Assembly (NCBI GenBank): GCA_003132445.1
Contig: PKXU01000082.1
Location: forward strand, 42,873 to 106,872
Length of the DNA stretch: 64,000 nt
Direction: 5' to 3'
Source: Acidobacteriaceae bacterium
GTDB taxonomy: Bacteria; Acidobacteriota; Terriglobia; Terriglobales; Acidobacteriaceae
Position 1 is the first letter of the stretch, and each line of letters starts with the position of its first letter. This document shows, piece after piece, positions 19,840 to 29,987 of the stretch. Position numbers and translations under genes: made by a program. Below the pieces are notes generated by a model that saw nothing but the letters and a program-made list of their open reading frames with translations, had not been told where the DNA came from and made no database searches.

Positions 19840-20889
19840 ATGCGGTTCACGACGATTATTTTGGTATTGGCCTGCATTTTGTCGCCCATGGGAGCGCAAG
19901 AAAAAACGGACGAAGGTCCGACCAATGAAAAGGCGCAGAAGACCTATAAGGAAGGCCTCGCCTATTTGAATAACGGTGCAACTCAGCTGGCCTTCGACGA
20001 TTTCGCGAAGGCTGACAAGCAAGACGCAGGACATTGCCTGGCATGCCAGAAACAAATGGTATTGCACGGCATACAACTCCGCGCCTGGAAAGTGGCGGAG
20101 ACTGCAGCACAGGAGATGATCGCTGAGGCCCAGCGCCCGCATGACGTGGCCGCCGCCCATTATGAACTCGGCGCCGTGCTGACAAATGAGGGAATGGTTC
20201 AGAACAAAGACGAGTTATTCACCCGTGCACATGAGGAAATGACCAGGGCTCTGGCGGCCATGCCGCAGTTCTCGCCGGCTATTCTGGGCGACGGAGAGGC
20301 CCTCGCGTGCCTCAAGCAGGACGAAAAAGCAATCGCCTGTTTTGAGCAGTTCGCCAAAATGATGCCGCCGGGCAGCCACGAGCAAAAGAGAGCATTGCGT
20401 TATGCCAGCCGTCTGGATTTAGTGCGGGCCCGGCTGGCGCCCTCGTTTGTGCTTACCACTGTTGACGGCCAGCGAGTTTCCCTCGACGACTTGCAGGGCA
20501 AGGTCGTGCTGCTCGACTTCTGGGCCACCTGGTGCCCCGACTGCCTCATGGCTGTTCCGCATATCCGCGACATCGCGAAGAAATTTCACGGTGAGCCGCT
20601 CGTGATCATCAGCATTAGCCTCGATAGCAATCAAGAAGAGTGGAAGAAATTCATCGAAAAACACGAAATGATCTGGCCGCAGTATTTCGATGGCGGTTGG
20701 AAGGGGCCGATCACAAAAGCATTCGGAGTACAAGCGATTCCGCATACTTTCACTATTGACGCTGACGGCGTGCTCCAGGATGAGCGCATCGGAGACGCAT
20801 CCATTGAAGGAAAACTGAAGAAGCTGGTGGCGCAGGCTCGGGACCTACAGACAACGGCGAAAGAAACACCACAAGCTGAAGGTCACTGA
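19840..20889 (+). CDS. TPR-containing TlpA/ResA-like thioredoxin-fold protein, exported
   Basis: Signal peptide; WATWCPDCLMAVPHI CxxC site; cis-Pro region AIPHTFTID. Confidence 0.88.
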   Translation: MRFTTIILVLACILSPMGAQEKTDEGPTNEKAQKTYKEGLAYLNNGATQLAFDDFAKADKQDAGHCLACQKQMVLHGIQLRAWKVAETAAQEMIAEAQRPHDVAAAHYELGAVLTNEGMVQNKDELFTRAHEEMTRALAAMPQFSPAILGDGEALACLKQDEKAIACFEQFAKMMPPGSHEQKRALRYASRLDLVRARLAPSFVLTTVDGQRVSLDDLQGKVVLLDFWATWCPDCLMAVPHIRDIAKKFHGEPLVIISISLDSNQEEWKKFIEKHEMIWPQYFDGGWKGPITKAFGVQAIPHTFTIDADGVLQDERIGDASIEGKLKKLVAQARDLQTTAKETPQAEGH

Positions 20890-20907
20890 GTTCGCTGCTC
20901 GCTAGCC

Positions 20908-21288
20908 CTATTCCACGCCCAGGCTCGCCAGCGCCTCTTCGAGCAAGTTGGCGTCAATGGTCAGCCGCCGGCCATGAGTCTTTACATCTTCCAGTTCATC
21001 GAAGGCGCGAAACAGACGGACTTTGACCGCAGCGTATTGTTCGGCGTCATTCAACGGACGCCCGTGAGAGTCGTTCCAGGCCGCACGCGTGCTGTCCGGA
21101 AAAAAGATGCTCACCGCGTAGGTCAGCTTGCGGTCGGAAGTGACATCGAAAATATATTCCGTGGCCGGTGACTCGGAATCGCCTGGCAGTGCCGGTCGTT
21201 TGCCGACGAAGTAATACTGATACACGTAACCCTGGGCGCCAGTGTAGGTCTTGAGCCGACGAATGGGCGGATTGGGCGACATGCCCAC
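20908..21288 (-). CDS. Conserved hypothetical protein
   Basis: 126-aa ORF filling the gap between flanking genes; no family recognised. Confidence 0.55.
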   Translation of the reverse strand: MGMSPNPPIRRLKTYTGAQGYVYQYYFVGKRPALPGDSESPATEYIFDVTSDRKLTYAVSIFFPDSTRAAWNDSHGRPLNDAEQYAAVKVRLFRAFDELEDVKTHGRRLTIDANLLEEALASLGVE

Positions 21289-21322
21289 ATTATGATCGCA
21301 GACCTAACCCCTTGTCTTGGGC

Positions 21323-21352
21323 TCCGAATAAACATGATCCGAATAAACATGG
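21323..21352. repeat. Tandem 15-bp direct repeat
   Basis: tccgaataaacatga / tccgaataaacatgg, 14 of 15 identical. Confidence 0.85.
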
Positions 21353-21428
21353 CTTAATTCATTTTCGAGATACAATCCTCTGGCTCTTTGCCGGCCGTCA
21401 CAAATTCCGCTCAGTGTTTGGAGGGACC

Positions 21429-22169
21429 TTGGCAACCACCGTTGTTCAATCCACCTACATACCATCTCCTGCGCCTAGACGCCGCTACGACCGTTTCTTT
21501 TTCTCGGGCATGGCTTTCCTGATTCTCCTCGCCGTCTTCGTCGGTTTCGCTCGCACCTATTACCTGGCCGGTATTTTTCAGGCGCCGCTTCCCAACCGAT
21601 TGGTTCACATTCATGGCGCAGTCTTCACTTGCTGGATCCTTCTGCTCATCACACAAACTCTGCTGGTCTCCGCTGGACGCGTCGATATTCATCGGCGCCT
21701 TGGCCTCATCGGCTTCGGCCTTGCCTGCACCATGCCCGTTCTCGCGATTCTCGCAGCCATCGACGCGCTGGTTCGTCACGCGAGCCGTCCTAGCGCGCGC
21801 GCTTTTTTTGTCGTTCCCACATTCGACATTTTGGCGTTCGCTCCCCTGATTTTCTTCGCTTGGAGGTACCGTTCAGTTCCAGCCACTCACAAGCGCCTGA
21901 TCCTCATCGCCACTATCGCGATTCTTGACGCTGCCGTCGCGCGCTGGCCCATCCACACTTCCTGGTGGGGCCTGCACCCTGCGGAGTGGACAACCGCCGC
22001 TTTCCTGGTTCCGCTATTCGCTTACGATGTTTTCTCGATTCGCAAAATTCATCGCGCCACGCTGTGGGGCAGCCTCTTCCTTCTATTCCTTCACCAGATC
22101 CGTGGCCCGATCGGACAGACTTCCAGCTGGCAGGCCTTTGCGGCTTGGATCCAGCACGCCGCTGGCTGA
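21429..22169 (+). CDS. Multi-pass membrane protein of unknown function
   Basis: At least 6 hydrophobic segments; TTG start at 21429 behind GGAGGGACC. Confidence 0.65.
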   Translation: MATTVVQSTYIPSPAPRRRYDRFFFSGMAFLILLAVFVGFARTYYLAGIFQAPLPNRLVHIHGAVFTCWILLLITQTLLVSAGRVDIHRRLGLIGFGLACTMPVLAILAAIDALVRHASRPSARAFFVVPTFDILAFAPLIFFAWRYRSVPATHKRLILIATIAILDAAVARWPIHTSWWGLHPAEWTTAAFLVPLFAYDVFSIRKIHRATLWGSLFLLFLHQIRGPIGQTSSWQAFAAWIQHAAG

Positions 22170-22425
22170 CCGCACCCCACAACTTCCCATTCAATCTCTC
22201 GCAATATGTGCCGATAGAGAACCAAGGAGACCTTTGCATTGCGGGGGCATGGAAAATGCCCACCAGGCGCGGCGCCTGCTCGAATTAGGATGCGAGTACG
22301 GTCTAGGCCATTACTTCTCACCGCCCCTAGAGGCGAAAGCTGCGGAGAGATTTATTCTCGAAAACGCATCCCCGCTCCCTTGCCGAGGAGCAGCGAAGCT
22401 TTAGACCGGTGGAGGCGATATGAAA

Positions 22426-23346
22426 CTAGCGCGCGCCATTGCCGGGCGAGACGACTCGGCCATATTCCGTGGCTCGGCTGAGCCGATCGAACATGCGCCA
22501 CGCGTCGAGCGAGATTTTGCTGATAGCTTCTTCGCCGTCGCGCTCGTTGCGAAGAAATGACGTCATCACGCAAATCACATAAGGTCGCCCCTCCACGAAA
22601 ACAATGCCGGAATCGTTGCGTACCGCTTCCAGTTCTCCGGGCTTGTTCGCGACTTTCAAATCAGCCGGCAAGTCACGCGGAATCCAGGAATCTTTGTTCG
22701 TGCTCAACATCTGAAAGAATTCGGCAGTCGATTGTTTGTTAAGGACTTTGCCGCGGTAAATGGCATCGAGCAACGTCATCATTTCGCGCGGAGTAGAAAT
22801 GTTTTCGCGGCCTTCCTTGGCCGCCTGTAGGTCCATCATTTTGCGCCGAAGGCGCGTGTGCGTAAGGCCCAACGAGTCGAGCATGACGTTCACATTCTGC
22901 ATGCCGACACGATCGATGAGCACATTCGTCGCGGAATTGTCGCTGACCGCGACCATCATCGTCGCCAGATCGCGGAGCGTAAGCCGCGTCACGCCAGGCG
23001 TAAGTCCGCCCATGATGTCGCTATCGGGCACGAGATCGGAAGATTGCACCGTATAGGGATCCAAAAGCTTGAGCTTGCCTTCCTGCGCCTGCAAATACAG
23101 ATTGGCCAGCACCGTGATCTTGATGGAACTGGCTTGGGCGAAAACTTCGTCCTCGTGGAGAAAAAAGTGGTCGCCGCTAGTCAGATCTTCGATTGCGACA
23201 CCCATCACTCCATCAAGTTTCGCGTCCACTTCCTGAATACTGGCCTCTAGTTTTTGCCAAAGAATTTTTTGCTTACCGGCAGACGGCGCCGCAGTCTGGG
23301 CGAGGCATGAGGCAACCAAGACGAAGGAACAGAAAAATAATTTCAC
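22426..23346 (-). CDS. Serine hydrolase, class A beta-lactamase-like
   Basis: Signal peptide; SSIK (SxxK), SDNSATN (SDN), NKPG in place of KTG. Confidence 0.85.
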   Translation of the reverse strand: MKLFFCSFVLVASCLAQTAAPSAGKQKILWQKLEASIQEVDAKLDGVMGVAIEDLTSGDHFFLHEDEVFAQASSIKITVLANLYLQAQEGKLKLLDPYTVQSSDLVPDSDIMGGLTPGVTRLTLRDLATMMVAVSDNSATNVLIDRVGMQNVNVMLDSLGLTHTRLRRKMMDLQAAKEGRENISTPREMMTLLDAIYRGKVLNKQSTAEFFQMLSTNKDSWIPRDLPADLKVANKPGELEAVRNDSGIVFVEGRPYVICVMTSFLRNERDGEEAISKISLDAWRMFDRLSRATEYGRVVSPGNGAR

Positions 23347-23401
23347 GCGATGAATCTCCTAACGGCAGGGATTGTAGCAGTACAGAAAGCGGCGTCGTCC
23401 G

Positions 23402-23788
23402 TTAACCTGCCTGACCAATGAGAAGGCAATAGCCATCGGGATCATCGATGCGAACTTCGCCCTTGGGCATGTAGTCGGGATAACTAATAGGCGAGACCTT
23501 TACGCCATTGGCCACCAGATGCTCGCGCAAGGCAACTAGATTAGGCGAGTAGAGATAGAACAATACAGCTTGCTGGCTGGCGATCACCGGTGCGGAGGCG
23601 CGCGCGAACATCAAGTCCGCTTGGTCGCATGCCACGTGAACCCATTGCAATTCGCCCGACGGAGTCCGCAGGCTGCCGCGCACTTCCATCCCCAGCAGCT
23701 TGTAGAAGTCAACCGAGCGCTTCAGGTCGGCTGCATGTGCCATCGCGATGAGGGCGCCTACTCTCGGCTTGACGCCGCTCTCAGCCAT
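23402..23788 (-). CDS. VOC/glyoxalase family protein
   Basis: AHAADLKRSVDFYKLLGMEVRG; DDPDGYCLLIGQ. Confidence 0.87.
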   Translation of the reverse strand: MAESGVKPRVGALIAMAHAADLKRSVDFYKLLGMEVRGSLRTPSGELQWVHVACDQADLMFARASAPVIASQQAVLFYLYSPNLVALREHLVANGVKVSPISYPDYMPKGEVRIDDPDGYCLLIGQAG

Positions 23789-24791
23789 CGATTTTCGCCT
23801 CCCGCAATTGCTTCACCGCGCTCTCAGAACTGACTGGCGAATAATAAACCTCCTTGAACGTGTACGATCGGGCCTTTGAGACCACGACAGGAAGGATCTC
23901 AATGTGCCAATGGTAGTCGTCGTCAATCGTTTTCCAGTAACCGAGATTCTTCGAAGGATGCAAACTGCTGGGTGAAGTATGCAGCACCAGATGAAATTCC
24001 TCCGTAACCGACCGGACTCGCTGCAAGGTTCGGCGTATCAGCGCAGCCAAATTGGTACGCAATCCAGGTTTGTTCAGCCCCGTTCGTTCGAACGAGGCGT
24101 CGTGATTCCGCGGCAGAATCCAGGTCTCATAGGGAACGCGCGGAGCGTAGGGACACACTGAGAGATAATCTCCTCGCACCTCCAAGACCCGCACCGCCTG
24201 GCGTTCCTCCTGTTGAATGATGTCGCAAAACACGCAGCGCTCCTTGCCGATAAAATATTCGCGGCCGGCGCGCAACTCGTAGAGCACTCGCCGCGGAACG
24301 AACATAGTCGCGGTAATCTGCGAAGTAGGATGGTTGAATTCCTGTCCGGCATTCTTTCCATAGTCCTTGAACAGGCTGACGTACTTAATACGAGGATCAC
24401 GCTTAAGGTCTAGAATGCGCTCGGCCGCAAGCCGCAAAACGTGCGCAATCTCGTCGTCGCTGGCATTCCACAGATGCCGGTCGTGGCGCGGATTTTCAAC
24501 CAGCACCTCATGGGCGCCGACGGCGTGCATCCGATCATAAATGCCGTCGCCTCGCCGGCCGGCTTCGCCTTCAATGTGATAAAGCGGCGTGGGGTGCACG
24601 ACCGATCGCGCCGACCAGGGAACGCCCGGAGCGTTGGGCGATTTCGCGATGATCTGTAGTGGCGCGGCCGAGCCTTCGCAAAAACGACAGGCGGATTCGA
24701 TGCGCGGTCCGGTTTCGCCGGGATCATCGCCGGTAATGACCCAGGAACGGGTGATCGGATCCTTGCGAAGTTCCATGAGGAAGGAGAACAC
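23781..24791 (-). CDS. Galactose-1-phosphate uridylyltransferase-like protein (HIT superfamily)
   Basis: RKDPITRSWVI, CRFCEG, NHPTSQITATMFVP, CVFCDI, YHWHIEILP. Confidence 0.85.
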   Translation of the reverse strand: MFSFLMELRKDPITRSWVITGDDPGETGPRIESACRFCEGSAAPLQIIAKSPNAPGVPWSARSVVHPTPLYHIEGEAGRRGDGIYDRMHAVGAHEVLVENPRHDRHLWNASDDEIAHVLRLAAERILDLKRDPRIKYVSLFKDYGKNAGQEFNHPTSQITATMFVPRRVLYELRAGREYFIGKERCVFCDIIQQEERQAVRVLEVRGDYLSVCPYAPRVPYETWILPRNHDASFERTGLNKPGLRTNLAALIRRTLQRVRSVTEEFHLVLHTSPSSLHPSKNLGYWKTIDDDYHWHIEILPVVVSKARSYTFKEVYYSPVSSESAVKQLREAKIDG

Positions 24792-24903
24792 CTGAACACG
24801 ATAGAGTCAACCGAGTTTTGCTGCCGAAATTTTCCGGCGCGTTATCCGAATTGCAGCAAAGGATCGACAGCCCGCTTTGTTATAATCCGCCCAAGCCCGC
24901 CCG

Positions 24904-27591
24904 ATGAACGAGCCGTCCACTCCGCTGATGCGGCAGTATGCCGCCGTCAAGAAAGAACATCCCTCCGCGCTTTTATTTTTTCGGCTGGGCGACTTCTACG
25001 AACTCTTTTTCGACGACGCGATCCTGGCGGCGAAAGAATTACAGATCACGCTGACCTCTCGCAACAAAGAAAAAGGCATAGCCGTACCCATGTGCGGCGT
25101 TCCCTATCACGCGGCGGAAGGTTATATCGGAAAGCTGATTCGTAAGGGCTTCAAGGTCGCCATCTGCGAGCAGATGGAGGATCCGCGACAGGCGAAGAAA
25201 TTGGTGCGCCGGGAGGTGACGCGAGTGGTCACTCCTGGAACCGCTGCGGATTCGTCGCTGGGTTCGGAGGAAAATAATTTTCTGGCCGCGCTGGCTCAGG
25301 TTGCAGACCGCGTTGGATTCGCGGCTCTGGACTTGTCCACCGGGGAGTTCCGGGCCACGGAATTCTCGGGCGAGGATGCATTGCGGCGGGTGCAGGACGA
25401 GCTAGAGCAGTTGCGGCCGAAGGAATTACTGTATGGCTCGGCGGCGCCCTTGTTTGAAAATCAGAATTCCCGCGGGTTGATTGGTAGCATCGGTGAGCCG
25501 CGTCCCACCCCAAAGACAGTGCCGGCCGAGGGGTCGTTCTCGCGGGCCGGGGCAGCAGCCTGTACCGAGACCCCACTCGATGATTGGATATTCGCTCCCG
25601 ATCATGCAATTCCGCTGCTGGAAAATCATTTTGGCGTTTTGTCGCTGGAGGGATTCGGACTGGCTGGCCGCACGGCGGCTGCGGCTGCGGCAGGCGCAAT
25701 TTTGTATTACGTGCGGTCAACCCAACGTGGATCACTCGATCACGTCGACCGCATCGGATGGTATGAGCGTCAGAATTGCCTGGTGCTCGACGCCGTTACG
25801 GTTCGCAATCTCGAGTTGATCGAACCGTTGTTCGCCGGCGGTGATGCAGGTGTCACTTTATTCCGCTCTATCGATTGTGCAGTCACGCCCATGGGCAAGA
25901 GGTTGCTGCGCGCCTGGTTGCTGCGGCCTTCGCTCGACTTGAGTGAGATTCACGGTCGACTCGACTCCGTGGAAGCTGGAGTGAAAGAGATTGTGGCGCG
26001 CGAGGAACTGCGGCGTGCGCTCGATGGCGTCCTCGACCTGGAAAGACTCCTGAGCCGCGTTACGCTTGAAACCGCAAATCCACGGGACGTTCTCGCTCTG
26101 GCCGCGTCGTTAAGAAAGATTCCAGCAATCAAGACCGCGCTCGGCCGGCTCGGCGCAGAACGACTGATCGCGTTACACACGTCCATTGACGAATTACAAG
26201 AGATACGCGACCGCATCGAGAAGACAATCGTGCTGGAGCCTCCACTCAGTTTCGCGGACGGCGGCGTGATCGCCGCGGGCGTCGAGCGCGATCTGGACGA
26301 ACTTCGCGAACTTTCCCGCAACAGCAAGCAGGTATTGGCGCAAATCGAGCAGCGCGAACGCGGTCGCACCGGCATCTCGTCGCTGAAGGTGAAATTCAAT
26401 TCCATCTTCGGGTATTACATTGAAGTTTCCAAACCGAATCTGCACCTGGTTCCGCAGGATTATGAGCGCAAGCAGACGCTGGTTGGCGCCGAGCGCTTCA
26501 CCACTCCTGAACTGAAAGAGTACGAAACCAAAATTCTGGATGCTCAGGAAAAGATTGTCGAGATCGAGCGCCGGCTGTTTACAGAGCTGCGCACGGCGAT
26601 CGCGGCCGAGGCCAGGCGCATCCGGCAGACCGCGCTGGCACTGGCTGAGGTCGACGTGCTCGCATCGCTCGCGCACATCGCCGCATTGCGCAATTACTGC
26701 CGCCCAATTTTTGTGCAAGCGACTGACTCGAGTGAAATGGAAATTGTCGAAGGCCGTCATCCCGTAATCGAGCAGCAGGAAATGTCTGGCGGCAACGAAC
26801 GTTTCGTGCCTAATGACCTTTACTTAAACTCCACTACGCACAACATCATGCTGCTAACGGGGCCAAACATGGGCGGCAAGTCTACTTTTCTGCGGCAGAC
26901 CGCCTTGATTGTGATTCTGGCGCAAATGGGATCGTTCGTTCCGGCACGATCGGCGCGTCTCAGCGTAGTGGATCGCGTCTTCACTCGAATTGGGGCGAGC
27001 GATAATCTGGCGCGCGGCCGCTCGACTTTCATGGTTGAGATGACAGAGACAGCCGCCATCCTGCATACGGCGACGGCTCGCTCGCTCATCTTGCTCGATG
27101 AGGTTGGCCGCGGCACGTCTACCTATGACGGACTGGCGATTGCCTGGGCCGCGGTCGAATATTTGCATTCACGCGTGCGGTCGAAAACTTTGTTCGCAAC
27201 CCATTACTTCGAACTCACGGAGTTGGCCGAACAACTTTCGGGAGTGAAAAATTATCATGTGTCCGTCAAAGAAACCGGCGGTGGAATTGTTTTTCTGCGT
27301 AGAGTAGAGCCGGGCGCGGCAGATCGCAGTTACGGGATTGAAGTCGCCAAGTTGGCCGGATTGCCGAACGAAGTCATTGTCCGTGCGCGCGAGGTGCTGG
27401 CGCAGCACGAGTTCGCCGAACAGCAGGCGACGGCGCATCTTTCTCCCGAAGCGACTTCGTCGCCGACCCAGCTCACAATCTTCACTCCGCTGTCACAACC
27501 CGTGCTGGAGAAATTGCGGAAGATGGATTTGAATCGTCTGACGCCGCTCGAGGCGCTCAATTTATTGGCAGAGTTGAAAGAAGAAATTTGA
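24904..27591 (+). CDS. mutS: DNA mismatch repair protein MutS
   Basis: [66 protein letters not shown]. Confidence 0.99.
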   Translation: MNEPSTPLMRQYAAVKKEHPSALLFFRLGDFYELFFDDAILAAKELQITLTSRNKEKGIAVPMCGVPYHAAEGYIGKLIRKGFKVAICEQMEDPRQAKKLVRREVTRVVTPGTAADSSLGSEENNFLAALAQVADRVGFAALDLSTGEFRATEFSGEDALRRVQDELEQLRPKELLYGSAAPLFENQNSRGLIGSIGEPRPTPKTVPAEGSFSRAGAAACTETPLDDWIFAPDHAIPLLENHFGVLSLEGFGLAGRTAAAAAAGAILYYVRSTQRGSLDHVDRIGWYERQNCLVLDAVTVRNLELIEPLFAGGDAGVTLFRSIDCAVTPMGKRLLRAWLLRPSLDLSEIHGRLDSVEAGVKEIVAREELRRALDGVLDLERLLSRVTLETANPRDVLALAASLRKIPAIKTALGRLGAERLIALHTSIDELQEIRDRIEKTIVLEPPLSFADGGVIAAGVERDLDELRELSRNSKQVLAQIEQRERGRTGISSLKVKFNSIFGYYIEVSKPNLHLVPQDYERKQTLVGAERFTTPELKEYETKILDAQEKIVEIERRLFTELRTAIAAEARRIRQTALALAEVDVLASLAHIAALRNYCRPIFVQATDSSEMEIVEGRHPVIEQQEMSGGNERFVPNDLYLNSTTHNIMLLTGPNMGGKSTFLRQTALIVILAQMGSFVPARSARLSVVDRVFTRIGASDNLARGRSTFMVEMTETAAILHTATARSLILLDEVGRGTSTYDGLAIAWAAVEYLHSRVRSKTLFATHYFELTELAEQLSGVKNYHVSVKETGGGIVFLRRVEPGAADRSYGIEVAKLAGLPNEVIVRAREVLAQHEFAEQQATAHLSPEATSSPTQLTIFTPLSQPVLEKLRKMDLNRLTPLEALNLLAELKEEI

Positions 27592-27636
27592 AAACAGAAG
27601 GCGAAGTACACTCCGGAGATCTTTGGCAAGAAGATT

Positions 27637-28761
27637 ATGGCCTCAAGCAAGCGGCGCGGCAAAGACGAGACTGGGCAGTTATTAATCGTTGGCTTTAGCA
27701 ACACAAAAATGAGCTCACGGCTGGCTTCCCTGCTCGCAACCATACAGCCGGCCGGAGTCATCCTGTTTGCGCGCAATATTAAAAATCCAGAGCAAACGTG
27801 GCGACTGCTGCGCGATTGTCAAAAGTGCGTCACCACTCCGCTATTTACCTGCGTTGATCTGGAAGGGGGGACTGTCGACCGTTTTCGCGCTACGCTCGGA
27901 TCAGCACCCTCCGCGAGGGAAGTTTTCCAAACCGGCGATCGCAAACTTTTTCGCAGGCATGGACAGATCATCGGCGAGAACTGCCGCTCCATGGGATTCA
28001 ACGTCGATTTCGCTCCCGTGCTCGATCTGGCATTTGAAGCGTCGCATAGCGTAATGGAGTCGCGGGCAGTCTCCGCGAATCCGGGGGAAACGATTGCATA
28101 TGCGCGTGAATTTCTTGCTGGACTGCGGGCCGCGAATGTAATGGGGTGCGGCAAGCATTTTCCTGGCCTCGGCGAGGGCAAACTCGACAGCCACCGTCAG
28201 TTGCCCGTCATCGATAAACCGCTGGAAAAACTTTGGGCTGAAGATCTTCTTCCCTACCGGACCCTGCGGCAACAACTGCCGTTTGTAATGATCTCTCATG
28301 CCGCGTATCCGCAGGTCACGCGCGACCAAACTCCAGCATCGCTTTCCAAACCGTGGATCACGGATATTTTGCGCAAGCGCATCGGCTACCGAAATCTCAT
28401 CGTGTCGGATGATCTGGAGATGGGCGGGGTGCAATCGGCGAAGCCAACTCCCGAAGCAGCCTTGGAGTTTATTCGTGCGGGTGGGGATCTATGCCTGATC
28501 TGCCACAAAGAAGATTACATTACGGAAACGTACGAGAAGTTGGTCAAAACAGCCGAGCGGGATCCAAAATTCGCAAGGCGTGTGGCGGAATCGGCGCAGC
28601 CCGTGATGGCATTCAAAAAGAAATCGGCAAGAATGTTGCGCCGCGTGAACCCTCCTTCGAGCACAGCCGTTGGCAGGTTGACACTCCGGTTGTGGGAGTT
28701 CAGCGAAGAAGTACGTCTGGATGCGTTCAGCCGTCGAGCGGATAAGCGGTCGCGATCATGA
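27637..28761 (+). CDS. nagZ: GH3 beta-N-acetylhexosaminidase, NagZ type
   Basis: GVILFARNI, GCGKHFPGLGEGKLDSHRQLP, LIVSDDLEMGGV. Confidence 0.9.
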   Translation: MASSKRRGKDETGQLLIVGFSNTKMSSRLASLLATIQPAGVILFARNIKNPEQTWRLLRDCQKCVTTPLFTCVDLEGGTVDRFRATLGSAPSAREVFQTGDRKLFRRHGQIIGENCRSMGFNVDFAPVLDLAFEASHSVMESRAVSANPGETIAYAREFLAGLRAANVMGCGKHFPGLGEGKLDSHRQLPVIDKPLEKLWAEDLLPYRTLRQQLPFVMISHAAYPQVTRDQTPASLSKPWITDILRKRIGYRNLIVSDDLEMGGVQSAKPTPEAALEFIRAGGDLCLICHKEDYITETYEKLVKTAERDPKFARRVAESAQPVMAFKKKSARMLRRVNPPSSTAVGRLTLRLWEFSEEVRLDAFSRRADKRSRS

Positions 28762-29987
28762 GTCACAAATCGATGGTTGTGGCTGGAGTGATGAGCGGAA
28801 CATCGGCGGATGGAATCAACGTGGCGCTGGTCAGAATTGGTGAGGCGCGCGCTCCGGAACCACGCGCAGAATCGGTTGCAACTCGCGGTTCGCTTCGGCG
28901 AGTCGCTGGCGCTCAATCAATCAAGCTGTTGGGGCACGCGGAATATTCCTATCCGGCTCAGATCCGGGCCGCAGTTCTGGCGTCAATGAATGCGGAATGT
29001 GCCAGCGTGGCTGATTTGGCTCGGCTGAATTTTCTCCTAGGAAAGTTGTACGCTGAGGCCGTGCTGGCTACCGAGCGGCGATTTCGCATAAAAGCTCAGC
29101 TCGTTGGCTGCCACGGGCAAACTTTATATCATCAGGGCGAGCCCAAACCCTTTCTTGGGCGAAAAGTCGTCGCGACCTGGCAGACTGGCGAAGCCGCTGT
29201 GATTGCTGCACGCGTGGGCGTGCCGGTAGTATCAGATTTCCGTCCGGCGGATATGGTCGCGGGTGGCAAGGGCGCGCCGCTGGTTCCCTATCTCGACTAC
29301 TTGTTTTTTCGTGATGCCAAGATCGGCCGCATCGTTCAAAACATCGGAGGGATCGCGAACCTTACCGCGATTCCGCCGGGATCAAGTCCTAGCCGCGTTT
29401 TCGCTTTCGACACCGGCCCGGGAAACATGGTCATCGACGCGGTCACCCAGGAACTGTTCGGCAAGACGTTTGATCGGGATGGAAAAATTGCGGCCTTGGG
29501 AACGGTACGAAAAAGTGTGGTCGAACAAATATTGCGGCATAACTTTTTCCGTGCAAAGCCTCCGAAGACTGCGGGGCGCGAGGAATTTGGGCGCGAATTC
29601 GTGCTGGAATTCTTGCGCCAATGTGCAGCCTTTCCAAAGCAAGATGTCGTAGCCACCGCGACCGCCGTTACCGCGCAATCGATTGCCGATTCGTTGCGGC
29701 GCTTCGTGGTCTTCTCGGTCCCGGCTGCGAAACGCTCGTTTCGAGAAATGATTCTCTCCGGCGGAGGCGCGAAGAACGCGACGCTGGTCAGAATGCTCGG
29801 AGAAAATCTCACGCCGCTGGGAATTCAATTGAGATTCTCAGACGAGTTCGGTCTGCCTTCCCCAGCGAAAGAGGCGGTGGCATTCGCCGTTCTGGCGTAT
29901 GAGACCTGGAACCGGCGGCCATCCAATGTGCCATCGGCGACGGGAGCAAAACGGTCTGCCGTGCTGGGAAAGATCTCCTATGCATGA
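28758..29987 (+). CDS. anmK: Anhydro-N-acetylmuramic acid kinase
   Basis: GVMSGTSADGINVAL, GCHGQTLYHQ, FDTGPGNMVIDA, LSGGGAKN. Confidence 0.97.
   Translation: MSHKSMVVAGVMSGTSADGINVALVRIGEARAPEPRAESVATRGSLRRVAGAQSIKLLGHAEYSYPAQIRAAVLASMNAECASVADLARLNFLLGKLYAEAVLATERRFRIKAQLVGCHGQTLYHQGEPKPFLGRKVVATWQTGEAAVIAARVGVPVVSDFRPADMVAGGKGAPLVPYLDYLFFRDAKIGRIVQNIGGIANLTAIPPGSSPSRVFAFDTGPGNMVIDAVTQELFGKTFDRDGKIAALGTVRKSVVEQILRHNFFRAKPPKTAGREEFGREFVLEFLRQCAAFPKQDVVATATAVTAQSIADSLRRFVVFSVPAAKRSFREMILSGGGAKNATLVRMLGENLTPLGIQLRFSDEFGLPSPAKEAVAFAVLAYETWNRRPSNVPSATGAKRSAVLGKISYA

Noticed and set aside
24870-24895. TATAAT word before mutS as a sigma-70 promoter
   Set aside because: No -35 element at suitable spacing
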